Source of the DNA: CAIWHR01 sp963726765
GTDB taxonomy: Bacteria; Pseudomonadota; Gammaproteobacteria; Burkholderiales; Casimicrobiaceae
Reading direction: 5' to 3'
Length of the DNA stretch: 64,000 nt
Assembly: GCA_963726765.1 (NCBI GenBank)
Contig: CAVSDH010000011.1
Span: 248,001-312,000, forward strand
Shown: positions 45,051-54,198 of the stretch, in pieces
Numbering within the stretch: position 1 is the first letter of the stretch
How the letters are laid out: every line of letters begins with the position of its first letter
Program-made: the position numbers and the translations under genes
The notes under the pieces: generated by a model
Databases searched by the model: none
The model's input: the letters and a program-made list of their open reading frames with translations, nothing else
What the model was told of the DNA's origin: nothing

Positions 45051-46004
45051 GTGAGCGAATCTCCCGAATCCGCGGCGACGCGCGCGAACGCGCCCCGCGC
45101 GCCGCGCCCGCGCGGGGCGACGCTCATGGCTCGCATCGACAGCTACGAGCGGCTCATCCGTCTCGACAAGCCGATCGGCACGCTGCTCCTCCTGTGGCCG
45201 ACGCTTGCCGCGCTGTGGCTGGCCGCGTGGGGCGCTCCGTCGCTCCGCCTCGTCCTGATCTTCGCCATGGGCACGCTTCTCATGCGGTCGGCGGGCTGCG
45301 CGTTCAACGACTGGGCGGACCGCAAATTCGACCCCCACGTCACGCGTACGGCGCAGCGCCCGCTTGCGGCAGGTGAAATTCCGCCCTGGGAAGCGCTGGC
45401 CGTTGCGGGTGCGCTTGCGTTCTGCGCGTTTCTGCTGGTGCTCGGCACCAACCTGGCGACGATCCAGATGTCGCTGCCGGCGCTCGTCATCGCCATCGTC
45501 TACCCGTTCACCAAACGCTTCTTCTCGCTGCCGCAGGCGTTCCTGGGGCTCGCGTTCTCGTTCGGGATTCCGATGGCCTATGCGGCGGTCTACGGCGAGG
45601 TGCCGCTGATCGGGTGGTGGCTGTTCGGCCTCAACGTGCTGTGGGTGATCGCGTACGACACCGAATATGCGATGGTCGACCGCGACGACGACCGCAGGCT
45701 CGGACTCCGCACCTCGGCCCTCTTCTTCGGGCGACTCGACGTTGCGGTCGTCATGTTGTGTTACGCCGCGTATCTGGGCGGGATGGCCTCCATCGGGCGC
45801 TACTGGAGCGCTGGACCGCTGTACTACGCAGGACTTGCCGTGGCGCTCGGCTGCGCGCTGTGGCACGGCTGGCTCATCCGGAAGCGCGACCGCGACCGCT
45901 GCTTCCGCGCGTTCCTGCACAACCACTGGCTCGGCTTCGCCGTGTTTGCGGGCATCGCCGCGGATTTCGCGTATCGGGCCGACGCGTGGCCGCGAATGCT
46001 GTGA
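45051..46004 (+). CDS. ubiA: 4-hydroxybenzoate octaprenyltransferase
   Basis: 317 residues from GTG 45051; the conserved part begins near MARIDSYERLIRLDKPIGT (an ATG at 45126 is possible). The two prenyl-diphosphate Asp motifs are NDWADRKFD near residue 86 and DTEYAMVDRDDD near residue 204. About eight membrane helices are present. UbiA prenylates 4-hydroxybenzoate in ubiquinone synthesis at the inner membrane. Its stop overlaps the next start (GTGA). Confidence 0.94.
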   Translation: MSESPESAATRANAPRAPRPRGATLMARIDSYERLIRLDKPIGTLLLLWPTLAALWLAAWGAPSLRLVLIFAMGTLLMRSAGCAFNDWADRKFDPHVTRTAQRPLAAGEIPPWEALAVAGALAFCAFLLVLGTNLATIQMSLPALVIAIVYPFTKRFFSLPQAFLGLAFSFGIPMAYAAVYGEVPLIGWWLFGLNVLWVIAYDTEYAMVDRDDDRRLGLRTSALFFGRLDVAVVMLCYAAYLGGMASIGRYWSAGPLYYAGLAVALGCALWHGWLIRKRDRDRCFRAFLHNHWLGFAVFAGIAADFAYRADAWPRML

Positions 46005-46570
46005 CGCGGACCTCCTCAACCCGCAAACGCGGGCTCCCGCCGGTGCTCGCGCGCGGAACGCGCGTGCTGATCCTCGGCAGCTTTCCCGGCGAAGCGTCGC
46101 TCGCCGCGCGGCAGTATTACGCGCACCCGCGCAATCACTTCTGGCCGCTCTTGGGCGCGATTCTCGACGCGCCGCTTCCCGAGCTGCCGTATCACCGAAG
46201 GCTCGCTGCGCTGCGCGCACACGGCATCGGGCTGTGGGACGTCATCGTGGCGTGCGAGCGGCATGGCAGCCTCGACGGAGCGATCCGCAATGCCCTGCAC
46301 GGCGAGATCGACCGCGTCGGCCGCGTGGCGAAGCGCCTCTCGCTCGTGTGCTTCAACGGCAAGACGGCCGCGCGTGCCGAGCCCGCATGGAAAGCGGCAG
46401 GCTATGCGACGCTCGTGCTGCCATCGTCGTCGCCGGCGTATACGCGGCCGTTCGCCGAGAAGCTCGCGGCGTGGGCGCCGATCGGCGAGTGTTTGCGGCC
46501 CGCGAGCGAGCCCCGCCCCGAATCGTTCACGAGACGGAAAGGCGTGACGCGCGCCGCGGTCCTGGGCTAG
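46001..46570 (+). CDS. DNA-deoxyinosine glycosylase (uracil-DNA glycosylase superfamily)
   Basis: 189 residues from GTG 46001, overlapping the ubiA stop. VLILGSFPGEASLAARQYY near residue 25 and YAHPRNHFWPLLG near residue 43 are the UDG-superfamily motif 1 and 2 region; VLPSSSPAYT near residue 140 is motif 3. This set matches the family shown to excise hypoxanthine (deoxyinosine), and G/U mismatches, from DNA. It complements rdgB, which clears dITP from the pool. Confidence 0.86.
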   Translation: MTRTSSTRKRGLPPVLARGTRVLILGSFPGEASLAARQYYAHPRNHFWPLLGAILDAPLPELPYHRRLAALRAHGIGLWDVIVACERHGSLDGAIRNALHGEIDRVGRVAKRLSLVCFNGKTAARAEPAWKAAGYATLVLPSSSPAYTRPFAEKLAAWAPIGECLRPASEPRPESFTRRKGVTRAAVLG

Positions 46571-46602
46571 GATTCACGCTTCGCATCGAACGGGGGCGCT
46601 TC

Positions 46603-47136
46603 GTGCACCGAATTCATGCCGGATGTCTCCGCGGATTGGCGACGGCGCTGTTCGCCGTCGCGGCGAAGCGGCGCGATCGCGCAGTCGCTCGCCCCCGACA
46701 TCGTCGTGACCAGGACCATCAACGCTCCGGTCGCCGAAGTCTGGAAGGCGTGGACCACGCCGGAGGGCATCGAAAGCTTCTTCGCACCGAAGGCCGCAAA
46801 GGTGGAACCGTGGCCGGGCGGCGCTGTTCGAATTGTGGTTCGGCGTCGACCTGCCCGAAGGCACCCGCGGAAGCGAGGGGGCAAGCGTGCATAGCGTACG
46901 ACCGCAGGAAGCAGTTCGTGTTCGAGTGGAACGCGCCGCCGACGATTCCGACAATCCGACCGCTGCGCACGCTCGTCTACCTCGATTTCAAGCCACTTCC
47001 GGGCGATCGAACCGAGCTCACGCTGCGCAATTTCGGCTATGGCGACGGCGACGACTGGGCCAAGGCGAAGGCCTATTTCGAAAAGGCGTGGCCCGCCGTG
47101 ATGGCGAATCTCGAGAAGCGCTTCGCCGCCAAGTAG
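46603..47136 (+). pseudogene. Disrupted SRPBCC / AHSA1-domain gene
   Basis: A recognisable SRPBCC (START-like) protein is spread over all three forward frames. It begins with a signal-like VHRIHAGCLRGLATALFAVA (GTG 46603). Then LAPDIVVTRTINAPVAEVWK is in the next frame. FGVDLPEGTRGSEGA is in the third, and KQFVFEWNAPPTIPTIRPL through FEKAWPAVMANLEKRFAAK is back in the first. At least three frame changes are needed (near 46665, 46820 and 46885). Either a decayed gene or several indel errors. Ligand unknown. The SDR follows four bases later. Confidence 0.75.
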
Positions 47137-47140
47137 CCCG

Positions 47141-47926
47141 ATGGATCTCAAGCTCGCGGACAAGACTGTCGTCGTCACCGGCGCGAGCAAGGGCATCGGC
47201 TACGCCTGCGCGGCGGCGTTCGCGAGCGAAGGCGCCCGCGTCGTGCTCGTCTCGCGCAGCAAGGCCAACCTCGACGCGGCGCTGGCCCGGCTCCCTGCGT
47301 CGCGTCATGCGCCCGTTGCCGTCGCTGCGGACCTCGTGCGCGCGGACGAGGCCGAGCGGATGATTGCGGGTGTCGAGCGCGACGTCGGACCGGTCGACAT
47401 TCTCGTGAACTCCGCCGGGGCCGCGCGCCGCTACGCGCCGGCGGACCTCGATGCCGCCGCGTGGCACACCGCAATGGACGCGAAATACTTCAGCTACATT
47501 CATCCTCTCGACGCTGCGCTCAGGCGGATGGCGGCGCGCGGCCATGGCGTCGTCGTCAACGTCATAGGCAGCGGTGGAAAGGTCGCGAATCCCGTGCACC
47601 TGCCCGGCGGCGCCGCGAACGCCGCGCTGATGCTCGCGACCGCCGGACTCGCCGCGGCGTTCGGGCCCAAGGGCATCCGGATCAACGCGGTCAATCCGGG
47701 GACGACCCTGACCGGTCGCGTGCAGGAAGGCCTTGCGGTCGAGGCAAGGATGACGGGACTCGCCGAAGCCGAGCTCCTCAGGCGTGCGGAGGCGAGGATT
47801 CCGCTGGGTCGCATCGGAACGCCGGAGGAAGTCGCGCGCGTCGTCCTGTTTCTCGCCTCGGGCGAGGCAAGCTACGTCACCGGCGCCATCGTGCCGATGG
47901 ACGGCGGCGCCAATCCCGTCATCTGA
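47141..47926 (+). CDS. SDR-family protein lacking the Tyr-X3-Lys active site
   Basis: 261 residues. The cofactor motif VVVTGASKGIGYA is at residues 10-22 and VNSAGAARRYAP near residue 88 is the usual NAG-type motif. Where classical SDRs have Tyr-X3-Lys, this protein reads HLPGGAANAALML, with neither the tyrosine nor the lysine. The Rossmann fold, the C-terminal INAVNPGTT, and SYVTGAIVPMDGGANP are normal. It may bind NAD(P) without classical catalysis or use another mechanism. It precedes fhs by 14 bp. Confidence 0.83.
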   Translation: MDLKLADKTVVVTGASKGIGYACAAAFASEGARVVLVSRSKANLDAALARLPASRHAPVAVAADLVRADEAERMIAGVERDVGPVDILVNSAGAARRYAPADLDAAAWHTAMDAKYFSYIHPLDAALRRMAARGHGVVVNVIGSGGKVANPVHLPGGAANAALMLATAGLAAAFGPKGIRINAVNPGTTLTGRVQEGLAVEARMTGLAEAELLRRAEARIPLGRIGTPEEVARVVLFLASGEASYVTGAIVPMDGGANPVI

Positions 47927-47940
47927 TTCGAGGGCTTCCC

Positions 47941-49614
47941 TTGCAGACCGACATCGAGATTGCGCAGCAGGCAAAGCTTCGTCCGATCGGCGAAATCGCC
48001 GCACGACTCGGCATTCCTGACGAGGCGCTGGAGCCGTACGGCCGCACCAAGGCAAAGGTGTCGCTCGAGTGGCTTGCGAGACAGGCGGACCGGCCCAGCG
48101 GAAAGCTCGTTCTCGTCTCGGCCATCAGCCCCACGCCCGCCGGTGAGGGCAAGACGACGACGACCGTCGGCCTGGGCGACGCGCTCAACCGCATCGGAAA
48201 GAAAGCGGCGATCTGCCTGCGCGAGCCATCGCTCGGGCCGGTGTTCGGCATGAAGGGCGGCGCTGCCGGCGGCGGTTTCGCGCAGGTGGTGCCGATGGAG
48301 GACATCAATCTGCACTTCACCGGCGATTTCCACGCGATCGGCGTCGCCAACAACCTGCTCGCGGCGCTCATCGACAACCACATCCATCACGGCAATGCGC
48401 TGGGGATCGACGTGCGGAGGATCACCTGGAAGCGCGTCGTCGACATGAACGACCGCGCGTTGCGCGACATCACGGTCGCGCTGGGTGGCCCCGCCAACGG
48501 CTATCCGCGGCAGGACGGTTTCGACATCGTCGTCGCGTCCGAGGTGATGGCGATCTTCTGCCTCGCCGAATCGCTGGCCGACCTCAAGTCGCGGTTCGCG
48601 CGGATCGTCGTCGGCTACACGCGGGACCAGAAGCCGGTGCACGCGGGCGACCTCGATGCGCAAGGCGCGATGACGGTGCTGCTGAAGGATGCGCTGCAGC
48701 CCAACCTCGTGCAGACGCTGGAGAACAACCCCGCTTTCATCCACGGCGGCCCGTTCGGCAACATCGCGCACGGCTGCAACTCGGTGATCGCCACCAAGGC
48801 GGCCCTGAAGCTCGCCGATTACGTCGTGACCGAGGCCGGTTTCGGCGCGGACCTCGGCGCGGAAAAATTCATCGACATCAAGTGCCGCAAGTCCGGCCTG
48901 CGCCCCGACGTCACGGTGCTGGTCGCGACCATGCGTGCGCTCAAGTTTCACGGCGGCGCGGACGTCAAGGCGCTGACGAAGGAAGACCTGCCCGCGCTGG
49001 AAAAGGGAATCGCCAACCTCGAGCGCCACATCAACAACGTCCGCAATCACTATGGCCTGCCGTGCGTCGTCGCGATCAATCACTTTTCGTCGGACACCGA
49101 CGCCGAAATCGCGCTGCTGAAGAAGAAGATCGCCCACCACGATGCGCCGGTCGTCGTCGCGAGGCACTGGGCGGATGGCGGGGCGGGTGCCGAGGCGCTG
49201 GCTCGCGCCGTCGTCGACGTGATCGAGCGGATTCCCGCGGACTTCCGACTCGTCTACGACGACGACGACACGCTGTGGGAAAAGATGAACAAGGTCGCCA
49301 AGACGATCTACGGCGCGTCCGAGGTGACCGCCGACAGCAAGGTGCGCGCCCAGATCAAGAAATTGCAGACCGAGGGCTACGGCCGGTATCCGGTGTGCAT
49401 CGCGAAAACCCAGTACTCGTTCTCGACCGATCCGCTGCTGCGCGGCGCGCCGTCCGGCCACGTCGTCAACATCCGCGAAGTGCGGCTCGCTGCGGGCGCC
49501 GAGTTCGTCGTCATGGTCTGCGGCGACGTGATGACGATGCCGGGTCTGCCGAAGGAACCGTCGGCCGCGAAGATCGACGTCGACGCAAACGGGAAGGTGG
49601 TCGGGCTGTTCTAG
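47941..49614 (+). CDS. fhs: Formate-tetrahydrofolate ligase
   Basis: 557 residues from TTG 47941. The ATP-binding P-loop TPAGEGKTTTTVGLGDAL lies near residue 66. LREPSLGPVFGMKGGAAGGG near residue 93, FTGDFHAIGVANNLLAALIDN near residue 122, and FGNIAHGCNS near residue 270 are family landmarks. The enzyme makes 10-formyl-THF from formate, ATP and THF. It may feed purine and fMet synthesis or C1 assimilation. Convergent with the MFS gene ten bases on. Confidence 0.95.
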   Translation: MQTDIEIAQQAKLRPIGEIAARLGIPDEALEPYGRTKAKVSLEWLARQADRPSGKLVLVSAISPTPAGEGKTTTTVGLGDALNRIGKKAAICLREPSLGPVFGMKGGAAGGGFAQVVPMEDINLHFTGDFHAIGVANNLLAALIDNHIHHGNALGIDVRRITWKRVVDMNDRALRDITVALGGPANGYPRQDGFDIVVASEVMAIFCLAESLADLKSRFARIVVGYTRDQKPVHAGDLDAQGAMTVLLKDALQPNLVQTLENNPAFIHGGPFGNIAHGCNSVIATKAALKLADYVVTEAGFGADLGAEKFIDIKCRKSGLRPDVTVLVATMRALKFHGGADVKALTKEDLPALEKGIANLERHINNVRNHYGLPCVVAINHFSSDTDAEIALLKKKIAHHDAPVVVARHWADGGAGAEALARAVVDVIERIPADFRLVYDDDDTLWEKMNKVAKTIYGASEVTADSKVRAQIKKLQTEGYGRYPVCIAKTQYSFSTDPLLRGAPSGHVVNIREVRLAAGAEFVVMVCGDVMTMPGLPKEPSAAKIDVDANGKVVGLF

Positions 49615-49624
49615 TCGTTGCGAA

Positions 49625-50902
49625 TCACGCGCTGCCGACCGATTTGTCAGGTAAGAAAAGTGTCGTCAGCGCCCCGAACGCCGCCGCACCCGCGAGGATC
49701 AGTATCGCCGTGTCCCAAGCGCCCGCGACATCTCCGGACGCGCGTCCGCGGTCGAGCACCCACCCCACCAGCGGCTGCAGGATCCCGGCGCCGAGAAAGA
49801 TGCCGACGTTGACCACGGAGGTCGCGATCCCCGAGTGTTCGGGGCGGTTCACTTCCTTCGCGACCGTCCACGTGAGCGTAAAACCCGGGACCAGGAATCC
49901 CATCAGCAGGAACCAGGCAAGGGTCGCCGCGATCGGCCAATGCACATTCAGCACCCAGGGCAGCCACGAGAGCGCGTAAGCGAACGTGTAGATCCGCATC
50001 ACGCCGCGGCGGCTGCCCAACCGATCGGAGACGACGCCGATGACGAGCGCGCCGAACGCGACGCCGAGCAGCAGCGCGCTCGCGTGTTGTGCGGCCGCGA
50101 CGCGCGACATCCCGTAGGTGTCGACCAGGTAAGGGACCGCCCACAGGCCCGCGAACGCGAGGTAGCTGCCGCCGATCCCGACGTTGACGAAGAATCCGGG
50201 CCACGTCGCCGCATTGGCCAGCACCCGGCCCAGCGCCTGGATCCAGTGCGCGTTCGCCGCACGGCCCGCGTCCTCATGCGCCGGCAGCGGCGCGAAGCCC
50301 ATCTCCTCGGGGCGGTCGCGCACGCCGAACCACGACGCAATGCCGAGCGCGACCGACAACACCGCGAGCGCGACAAACACCGCGCGCCACGACGTCTGCG
50401 TGACGAGCCAGGCGAGCGGCGCGCCGGCGATCACCGCGCCCAGGTTTCCGGCGAACATCGTGATGCCGTTCAGCGTGGCGAAACGGTTGGCCGGAAACCA
50501 GACCGCGTTCACCTTGAGGAGCGCAATGAAGGCGACCGACACGCCGATGCCGACCAGCGTTCTGCCCGCCGCCGCGATTTCCCACGTAGGCGCCAGCCCG
50601 AACGCGAGCGAGCCGACGCCGGCGATCAGCGAGCCCGCGGTGAGGATCCGCCGCGGCCCCAGCGTATCGGCCAGCACGCCGACCGGCACCTGCAGCAGGG
50701 TGTAGACGTAGAAATACGTCGCCGCCAGCGTTCCGAGCACCGCGCCGCTGATCGCGAAGGCGCGCGTCAACTCGCCGGCGATCGCGGCAGGCGCGATGCG
50801 ATGGAAGAACGACAGGACGTAACTCGCGAGAACGACGCCGAAGATGATCCACCGCGCTCTTGTGAAGCGCCTTTCGCCGGCGGACGCGGCGCGCGAGGCC
50901 AT
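49625..50902 (-). CDS. MFS transporter
   Basis: 425 residues from ATG 50902; the open frame to 51463 is a shadow of ubiD. Twelve hydrophobic helices are visible with the loop 2-3 motif GVLADTLGPRRIL near residue 77 and its second-half counterpart VVSDRLGSRRGVMR near residue 288. SYVLSFFHRIAPAAIAGEL near residue 27 matches the FHRxAP start of the anion:cation symporter / nitrate-type NarK-like groups. The substrate is not known. Divergent from ubiD over 25 bp. Confidence 0.88.
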   Translation of the reverse strand: MASRAASAGERRFTRARWIIFGVVLASYVLSFFHRIAPAAIAGELTRAFAISGAVLGTLAATYFYVYTLLQVPVGVLADTLGPRRILTAGSLIAGVGSLAFGLAPTWEIAAAGRTLVGIGVSVAFIALLKVNAVWFPANRFATLNGITMFAGNLGAVIAGAPLAWLVTQTSWRAVFVALAVLSVALGIASWFGVRDRPEEMGFAPLPAHEDAGRAANAHWIQALGRVLANAATWPGFFVNVGIGGSYLAFAGLWAVPYLVDTYGMSRVAAAQHASALLLGVAFGALVIGVVSDRLGSRRGVMRIYTFAYALSWLPWVLNVHWPIAATLAWFLLMGFLVPGFTLTWTVAKEVNRPEHSGIATSVVNVGIFLGAGILQPLVGWVLDRGRASGDVAGAWDTAILILAGAAAFGALTTLFLPDKSVGSA

Positions 50903-50927
50903 GCGGCATTCTACCGGCGCTGGTACC

Positions 50928-52430
50928 ATGCCCTCCATGAAATACGCCGATCTCCGCGACTTTCTCGCGCAGCTCGAACGCGTGGGCGAGCTGAAGCGCA
51001 TCGCCGCCGAGGTCGACCCGCGGCTCGAAATGACCGAGATCTGCGACCGCGTGCTGAAGACGGGCGGCCCCGCGCTGCTGTTCGAGAAGCCGAAGGGCCA
51101 CCGGATGCCGGTACTCGGCAACCTGTTCGGCACGCCGCGGCGCGTGGCGCTCGGGATGGGCGAGGATTCGGTCTCGGCGCTGCGCGAGGTCGGCAAGCTG
51201 CTCGCCTTCCTGAAGGAGCCGGAGCCGCCGAAGGGGCTGAAGGACGCGTGGCAAAACACTCGGCCGATGTTCATGCAGGTGATGAGCATGGCGCCGAAGG
51301 AGCGCGCTTCCGCTCCCTGCCAGGAGGTCGTATGGGAGGGAGCCGATGTCGATCTCTCGCGGCTGCCGGTGCAGACCTGCTGGCCCGGCGACGTCGCACC
51401 GCTCATCACCTGGGGACTCACGGTCACGCGCGGTCCGCACAAGTCGCGCCAGAATCTCGGCATCTATCGGCAGCAGGTGATCGCGCGCGACAAGGTGATC
51501 ATGCGCTGGCTGCACACGCGAGGCGGCGCGCTCGATTTCCGCGACCACGCGCAGAACACGCCGGGCGAGCCGTTCCCGATTGCCGTCGCTCTCGGCGCGG
51601 ACCCGGCCACGATTCTCGGCGCGGTCACGCCGGTGCCGGATACGCTTTCGGAATACCAGTTCGCCGGCCTGTTGCGCGGATCGCGCACCGAGATCGTGAA
51701 GTGCCACTCGCACGGCCTGCACGTGCCGGCTTCGGCGGAAATCGTGCTGGAAGGATTCATCCGGCCGGACGCCGACGACCCGACCGGCTACGAGACGGCG
51801 CGCGAGGGCCCGTTCGGCGACCACACCGGCTACTACAACGAAGTCGAGCGCTTTCCGGTGCTGACCATCGAGCGGATCACGACGCGCCGCGATCCGATCT
51901 ACCACTCGACGTACACGGGCAAACCGCCGGACGAGCCGTCGATGCTGGGCGTCGCGCTCAACGAAGTGTTCGTGCCGCTCCTGCAGAAGCAGTTCCCCGA
52001 GATCGCGGACTTCTACCTTCCGCCGGAAGGGTGCAGCTACCGGATGGCGGTCGTTTCGATGAAGAAGCAGTACCCGGGCCACGCGAAGCGCGTGATGTTC
52101 GGCGTCTGGAGCTTCCTGCGCCAGTTCATGTACACGAAGTTCATCGTCGTCTGCGACGACGACATCGCGATCCGCGACTGGAAGGAAGTGATCTGGGCGA
52201 TCTCGACCCGCGTCGACCCGGCGCGCGACACGCTGATCGTCCCGCAGACGCCGATCGACTATCTCGACTTCGCGTCGCCGGTCGCGGGCGTCGGCAGCAA
52301 GATGGGCATCGACGCCACGAACAAGTGGCCGGGCGAGACGCAGCGCGAGTGGGGCCGGCCCATCGCGATGGACGCGGACGTCAGGGCGCGCGTCGACGCG
52401 ATGTGGGGCGACCTGGGGCTCGGAAGCTAG
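50928..52430 (+). CDS. ubiD: 4-hydroxy-3-polyprenylbenzoate decarboxylase UbiD
   Basis: 500 residues (E. coli 497). The start MPSMKYADLRDFLAQLERVG aligns with the family; the ATG at 50937 is a close alternative. The prFMN/metal-binding region has LGVALNEVFVPLLQKQFPE near residue 343 and the conserved Glu-Arg-Glu triad around residues 285-300 (TAREGPFGDHTGYY). UbiD decarboxylates the prenylated hydroxybenzoate in ubiquinone synthesis using prenylated FMN made by UbiX, which is not in the window. Confidence 0.95.
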   Translation: MPSMKYADLRDFLAQLERVGELKRIAAEVDPRLEMTEICDRVLKTGGPALLFEKPKGHRMPVLGNLFGTPRRVALGMGEDSVSALREVGKLLAFLKEPEPPKGLKDAWQNTRPMFMQVMSMAPKERASAPCQEVVWEGADVDLSRLPVQTCWPGDVAPLITWGLTVTRGPHKSRQNLGIYRQQVIARDKVIMRWLHTRGGALDFRDHAQNTPGEPFPIAVALGADPATILGAVTPVPDTLSEYQFAGLLRGSRTEIVKCHSHGLHVPASAEIVLEGFIRPDADDPTGYETAREGPFGDHTGYYNEVERFPVLTIERITTRRDPIYHSTYTGKPPDEPSMLGVALNEVFVPLLQKQFPEIADFYLPPEGCSYRMAVVSMKKQYPGHAKRVMFGVWSFLRQFMYTKFIVVCDDDIAIRDWKEVIWAISTRVDPARDTLIVPQTPIDYLDFASPVAGVGSKMGIDATNKWPGETQREWGRPIAMDADVRARVDAMWGDLGLGS

Positions 52431-52476
52431 ACCGCGTTCGGCGCGGGACGCCTTTCGGCACCCGCCCGCCTGCGCT

Positions 52477-52761
52477 TCAGCGCGACCTGCGCCAGCTGCG
52501 TGCGACGCGCACTGCCGTGAGCGTCCAGGAGGCGACGGTGAGCCAGCGCCCGAGACGCGACGCCCCGACCACGGGGGCGGCCAGCCGGACGAGCATGGCT
52601 GCGGTGGGCCGCAGCGAAGCGACTCGCGAGGGGTCCGGTCGCGGCGCGACGATCGCCTTCACCTCGTGGATCGCGAGCGTCATGCGCGCGCGGTCGAGCT
52701 CCGCGCGTGTCGCGAGCAGCGCCCTTCGATCCGCGATCGCGCCGGCGCCGGTACGGCTCAC
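52477..52761 (-). CDS. YqjK-like small protein
   Basis: 94 residues from GTG 52761, overlapping the YqjE-like stop (GTGA). It is Arg/Ala-rich with a helical first half (ADRRALLATRAELDRARMTLAIHE), and LGRWLTVASWTLTAVRVARSWR at the end, which may sit against the membrane. It is the third gene of a yqjD-yqjE-yqjK-type operon and the assignment rests mainly on that order. Confidence 0.65.
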   Translation of the reverse strand: MSRTGAGAIADRRALLATRAELDRARMTLAIHEVKAIVAPRPDPSRVASLRPTAAMLVRLAAPVVGASRLGRWLTVASWTLTAVRVARSWRRSR

Positions 52762-53165
52762 TTTCCGCTCCCCGACTTGCGCGAGAGCCACTCCACGTCG
52801 CGCTGGAGCTCGGCGATCGTGGCTCCGAACGGCCGCGGATCGGTCCGCTGCCGAACGCTGAACCGCCACAGCGCCAGCGCGCCGGCCAGCAGGTACGCGA
52901 CGGTGACGACGCCGACCGCGGCCAGCCGGTGCGTGTCCCAGAAACAGACGATGACGAACGCGGTCGCAGCGAGAATTCCGACGGCGACGCAGAGAAGCCC
53001 GACGACGAGCAGGGCGACGCGTTCCTTCGCGCGCTTGCCGGCTTCGTCGAAATCGAGCGCCGCGATTTCCGCACGGGTCCGCAGGAGCGCAACCGCCGCC
53101 GCCGAGAGGCGCGCCAGCGCTTCCTGGAGCCCTCCCGGCGAACTGCCGGGCCTTTCGTCGCTCAT
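52758..53165 (-). CDS. YqjE-like phage-holin-family (DUF1469) membrane protein
   Basis: 135 residues. An amphipathic helix (EALARLSAAAVALLRTRAEIAALDFDEAGKR) is followed by two membrane helices (ALLVVGLLCVAVGILAATAF and VVTVAYLLAGALALWRF) and a basic C-terminus. This matches YqjE. Together with YqjD it is thought to belong to an inner-membrane module linked to stationary phase/stress; the molecular role is unclear. 13 bp from yqjD-like. Confidence 0.8.
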   Translation of the reverse strand: MSDERPGSSPGGLQEALARLSAAAVALLRTRAEIAALDFDEAGKRAKERVALLVVGLLCVAVGILAATAFVIVCFWDTHRLAAVGVVTVAYLLAGALALWRFSVRQRTDPRPFGATIAELQRDVEWLSRKSGSGK

Positions 53166-53178
53166 CCTTCGGACGCGA

Positions 53179-53490
53179 TCAACGCCGTGTCACCGCCAGC
53201 CCGATGAGGAATCCGACGGCCGCCGCGATGCCGATGGCCTGCCACGGGTTGTCGTGAACGTAATCGTCGGTTGCCTTCGCGGCGGCCTTCGCCTTGTCGA
53301 TCGCCTCGCCTTCGAGCTCCTGCAGGCGCAGTTTGGCGGTCAGCAGCTTGGCTTCGACCTGCGAGCGCAGGTCACGCGCCTTCTCGCCCGTTTCGGTGGC
53401 CGCGCGCTTCAGCATATCCTCGGCTTCGGCAATCACGGCGGAGAAATCCTCGATCAGTCGCGCGCGGACGCTATCATTTTCGGCAGCCAT
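53179..53490 (-). CDS. YqjD/ElaB-family (DUF883) membrane protein
   Basis: 103 residues from ATG 53490, with GGAGGT six bases upstream. A long charged amphipathic helix with AEAEDMLKRAATETGEKARD leads to a C-terminal Gly-rich membrane helix AIGIAAAVGFLIGLAVTRR, the signature of ElaB/YqjD/YgaM proteins, which tether ribosomes to the membrane in stationary phase in E. coli. Same role here is inferred. Confidence 0.87.
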   Translation of the reverse strand: MAAENDSVRARLIEDFSAVIAEAEDMLKRAATETGEKARDLRSQVEAKLLTAKLRLQELEGEAIDKAKAAAKATDDYVHDNPWQAIGIAAAVGFLIGLAVTRR

Positions 53491-53509
53491 CAGTACCTCC
53501 ATCGACAGG

Positions 53510-53546
53510 GCGCCGCAGGGCGGCGCGGGTTCGGGCCATCATTATA
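53510..53546 (-). promoter_or_regulatory. yqjD-yqjE-yqjK promoter (-10) and leader hairpin
   Basis: On the minus strand a perfect TATAAT (plus-strand ATTATA, 53541-53546) lies 50 bases before the yqjD-like ATG; the -35 is weak. The transcribed leader contains a 7-bp perfect hairpin (plus strand GCGCCGC 53510-53516 with GCGGCGC 53520-53526), just upstream of the ribosome site. Confidence 0.5.
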
Positions 53547-53720
53547 GGCGCGAGCGCAACCGATTGCGTGTGGCCGCGCGATCCCGCGTGCGATCGGTGA
53601 ATTGTCGGCAGGACGCGGATGCGCCGGGGGTGCCGCGCCGCGCGAGCCGCAGGATGGAAAATTGCCCGGAAAGCGGGCAATGTACGTGCTTTCCATCCCC
53701 CAGCAGGAGGACCGACCGTC

Positions 53721-54198
53721 ATGCCCACGCCGCTTCGTCTCCCTGCGCTCGACCCGGAAACGGTCGCGGAAGTCCGCGCATCCGGCTATCCGGAGCCCTT
53801 TCGGTCCCGCATGGGCGATCGCGCCAAGCGCAAGCTGGGCGACGCCTGCGGGCTCACGCGGTTCGGCGTCAATGTCGTCACCCTCGGCCCGGGTGGACAG
53901 TCGGCGCTGCGGCACTGGCACACGCTCGAGGACGAGTTCGTCTACATGCTCTCGGGGGAACTCGTGCTGGTCACCGACGAGGGCGAGCAGCTGCTGACGG
54001 CGGGAATGTGCGCCGGGTACCCGGCAGGCGCCCGCAATGCACATCATTTCGTCAACCGGAGCGGCGCGCCGGCCCGCTATCTCGAAATCGGCGACCGCAC
54101 GCCGGGCGACAACGCGTTCTATCCCGACGACGATCTCCTGTGGGTCGAGGACGAGACATGGCGTCTACACGGCGCACAAGGACGGCCGCCGGTACTGA
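53721..54198 (+). CDS. Cupin-domain protein (C-terminal frame break)
   Basis: The frame from ATG 53721 gives a single cupin barrel: ALRHWHTLEDEFVYMLSGEL near residue 58 holds the HXHX4E metal motif and NAHHFVNRSG near residue 108 the second His. The natural end ETWRYTAHKDGRRY and TGA 54196-54198 is reached only if one C at 54165 is skipped. Without that the frame runs far into the next gene. About 158 residues, typical. Ligand or reaction unknown; such cupins often act on sugar or quercetin-type substrates. Confidence 0.75.

Noticed and set aside
49625..51463. 612-residue minus-strand frame covering the MFS gene and antisense to ubiD
   Set aside because: Only the part from 50902 encodes MFS helices; the extension is a ubiD shadow.
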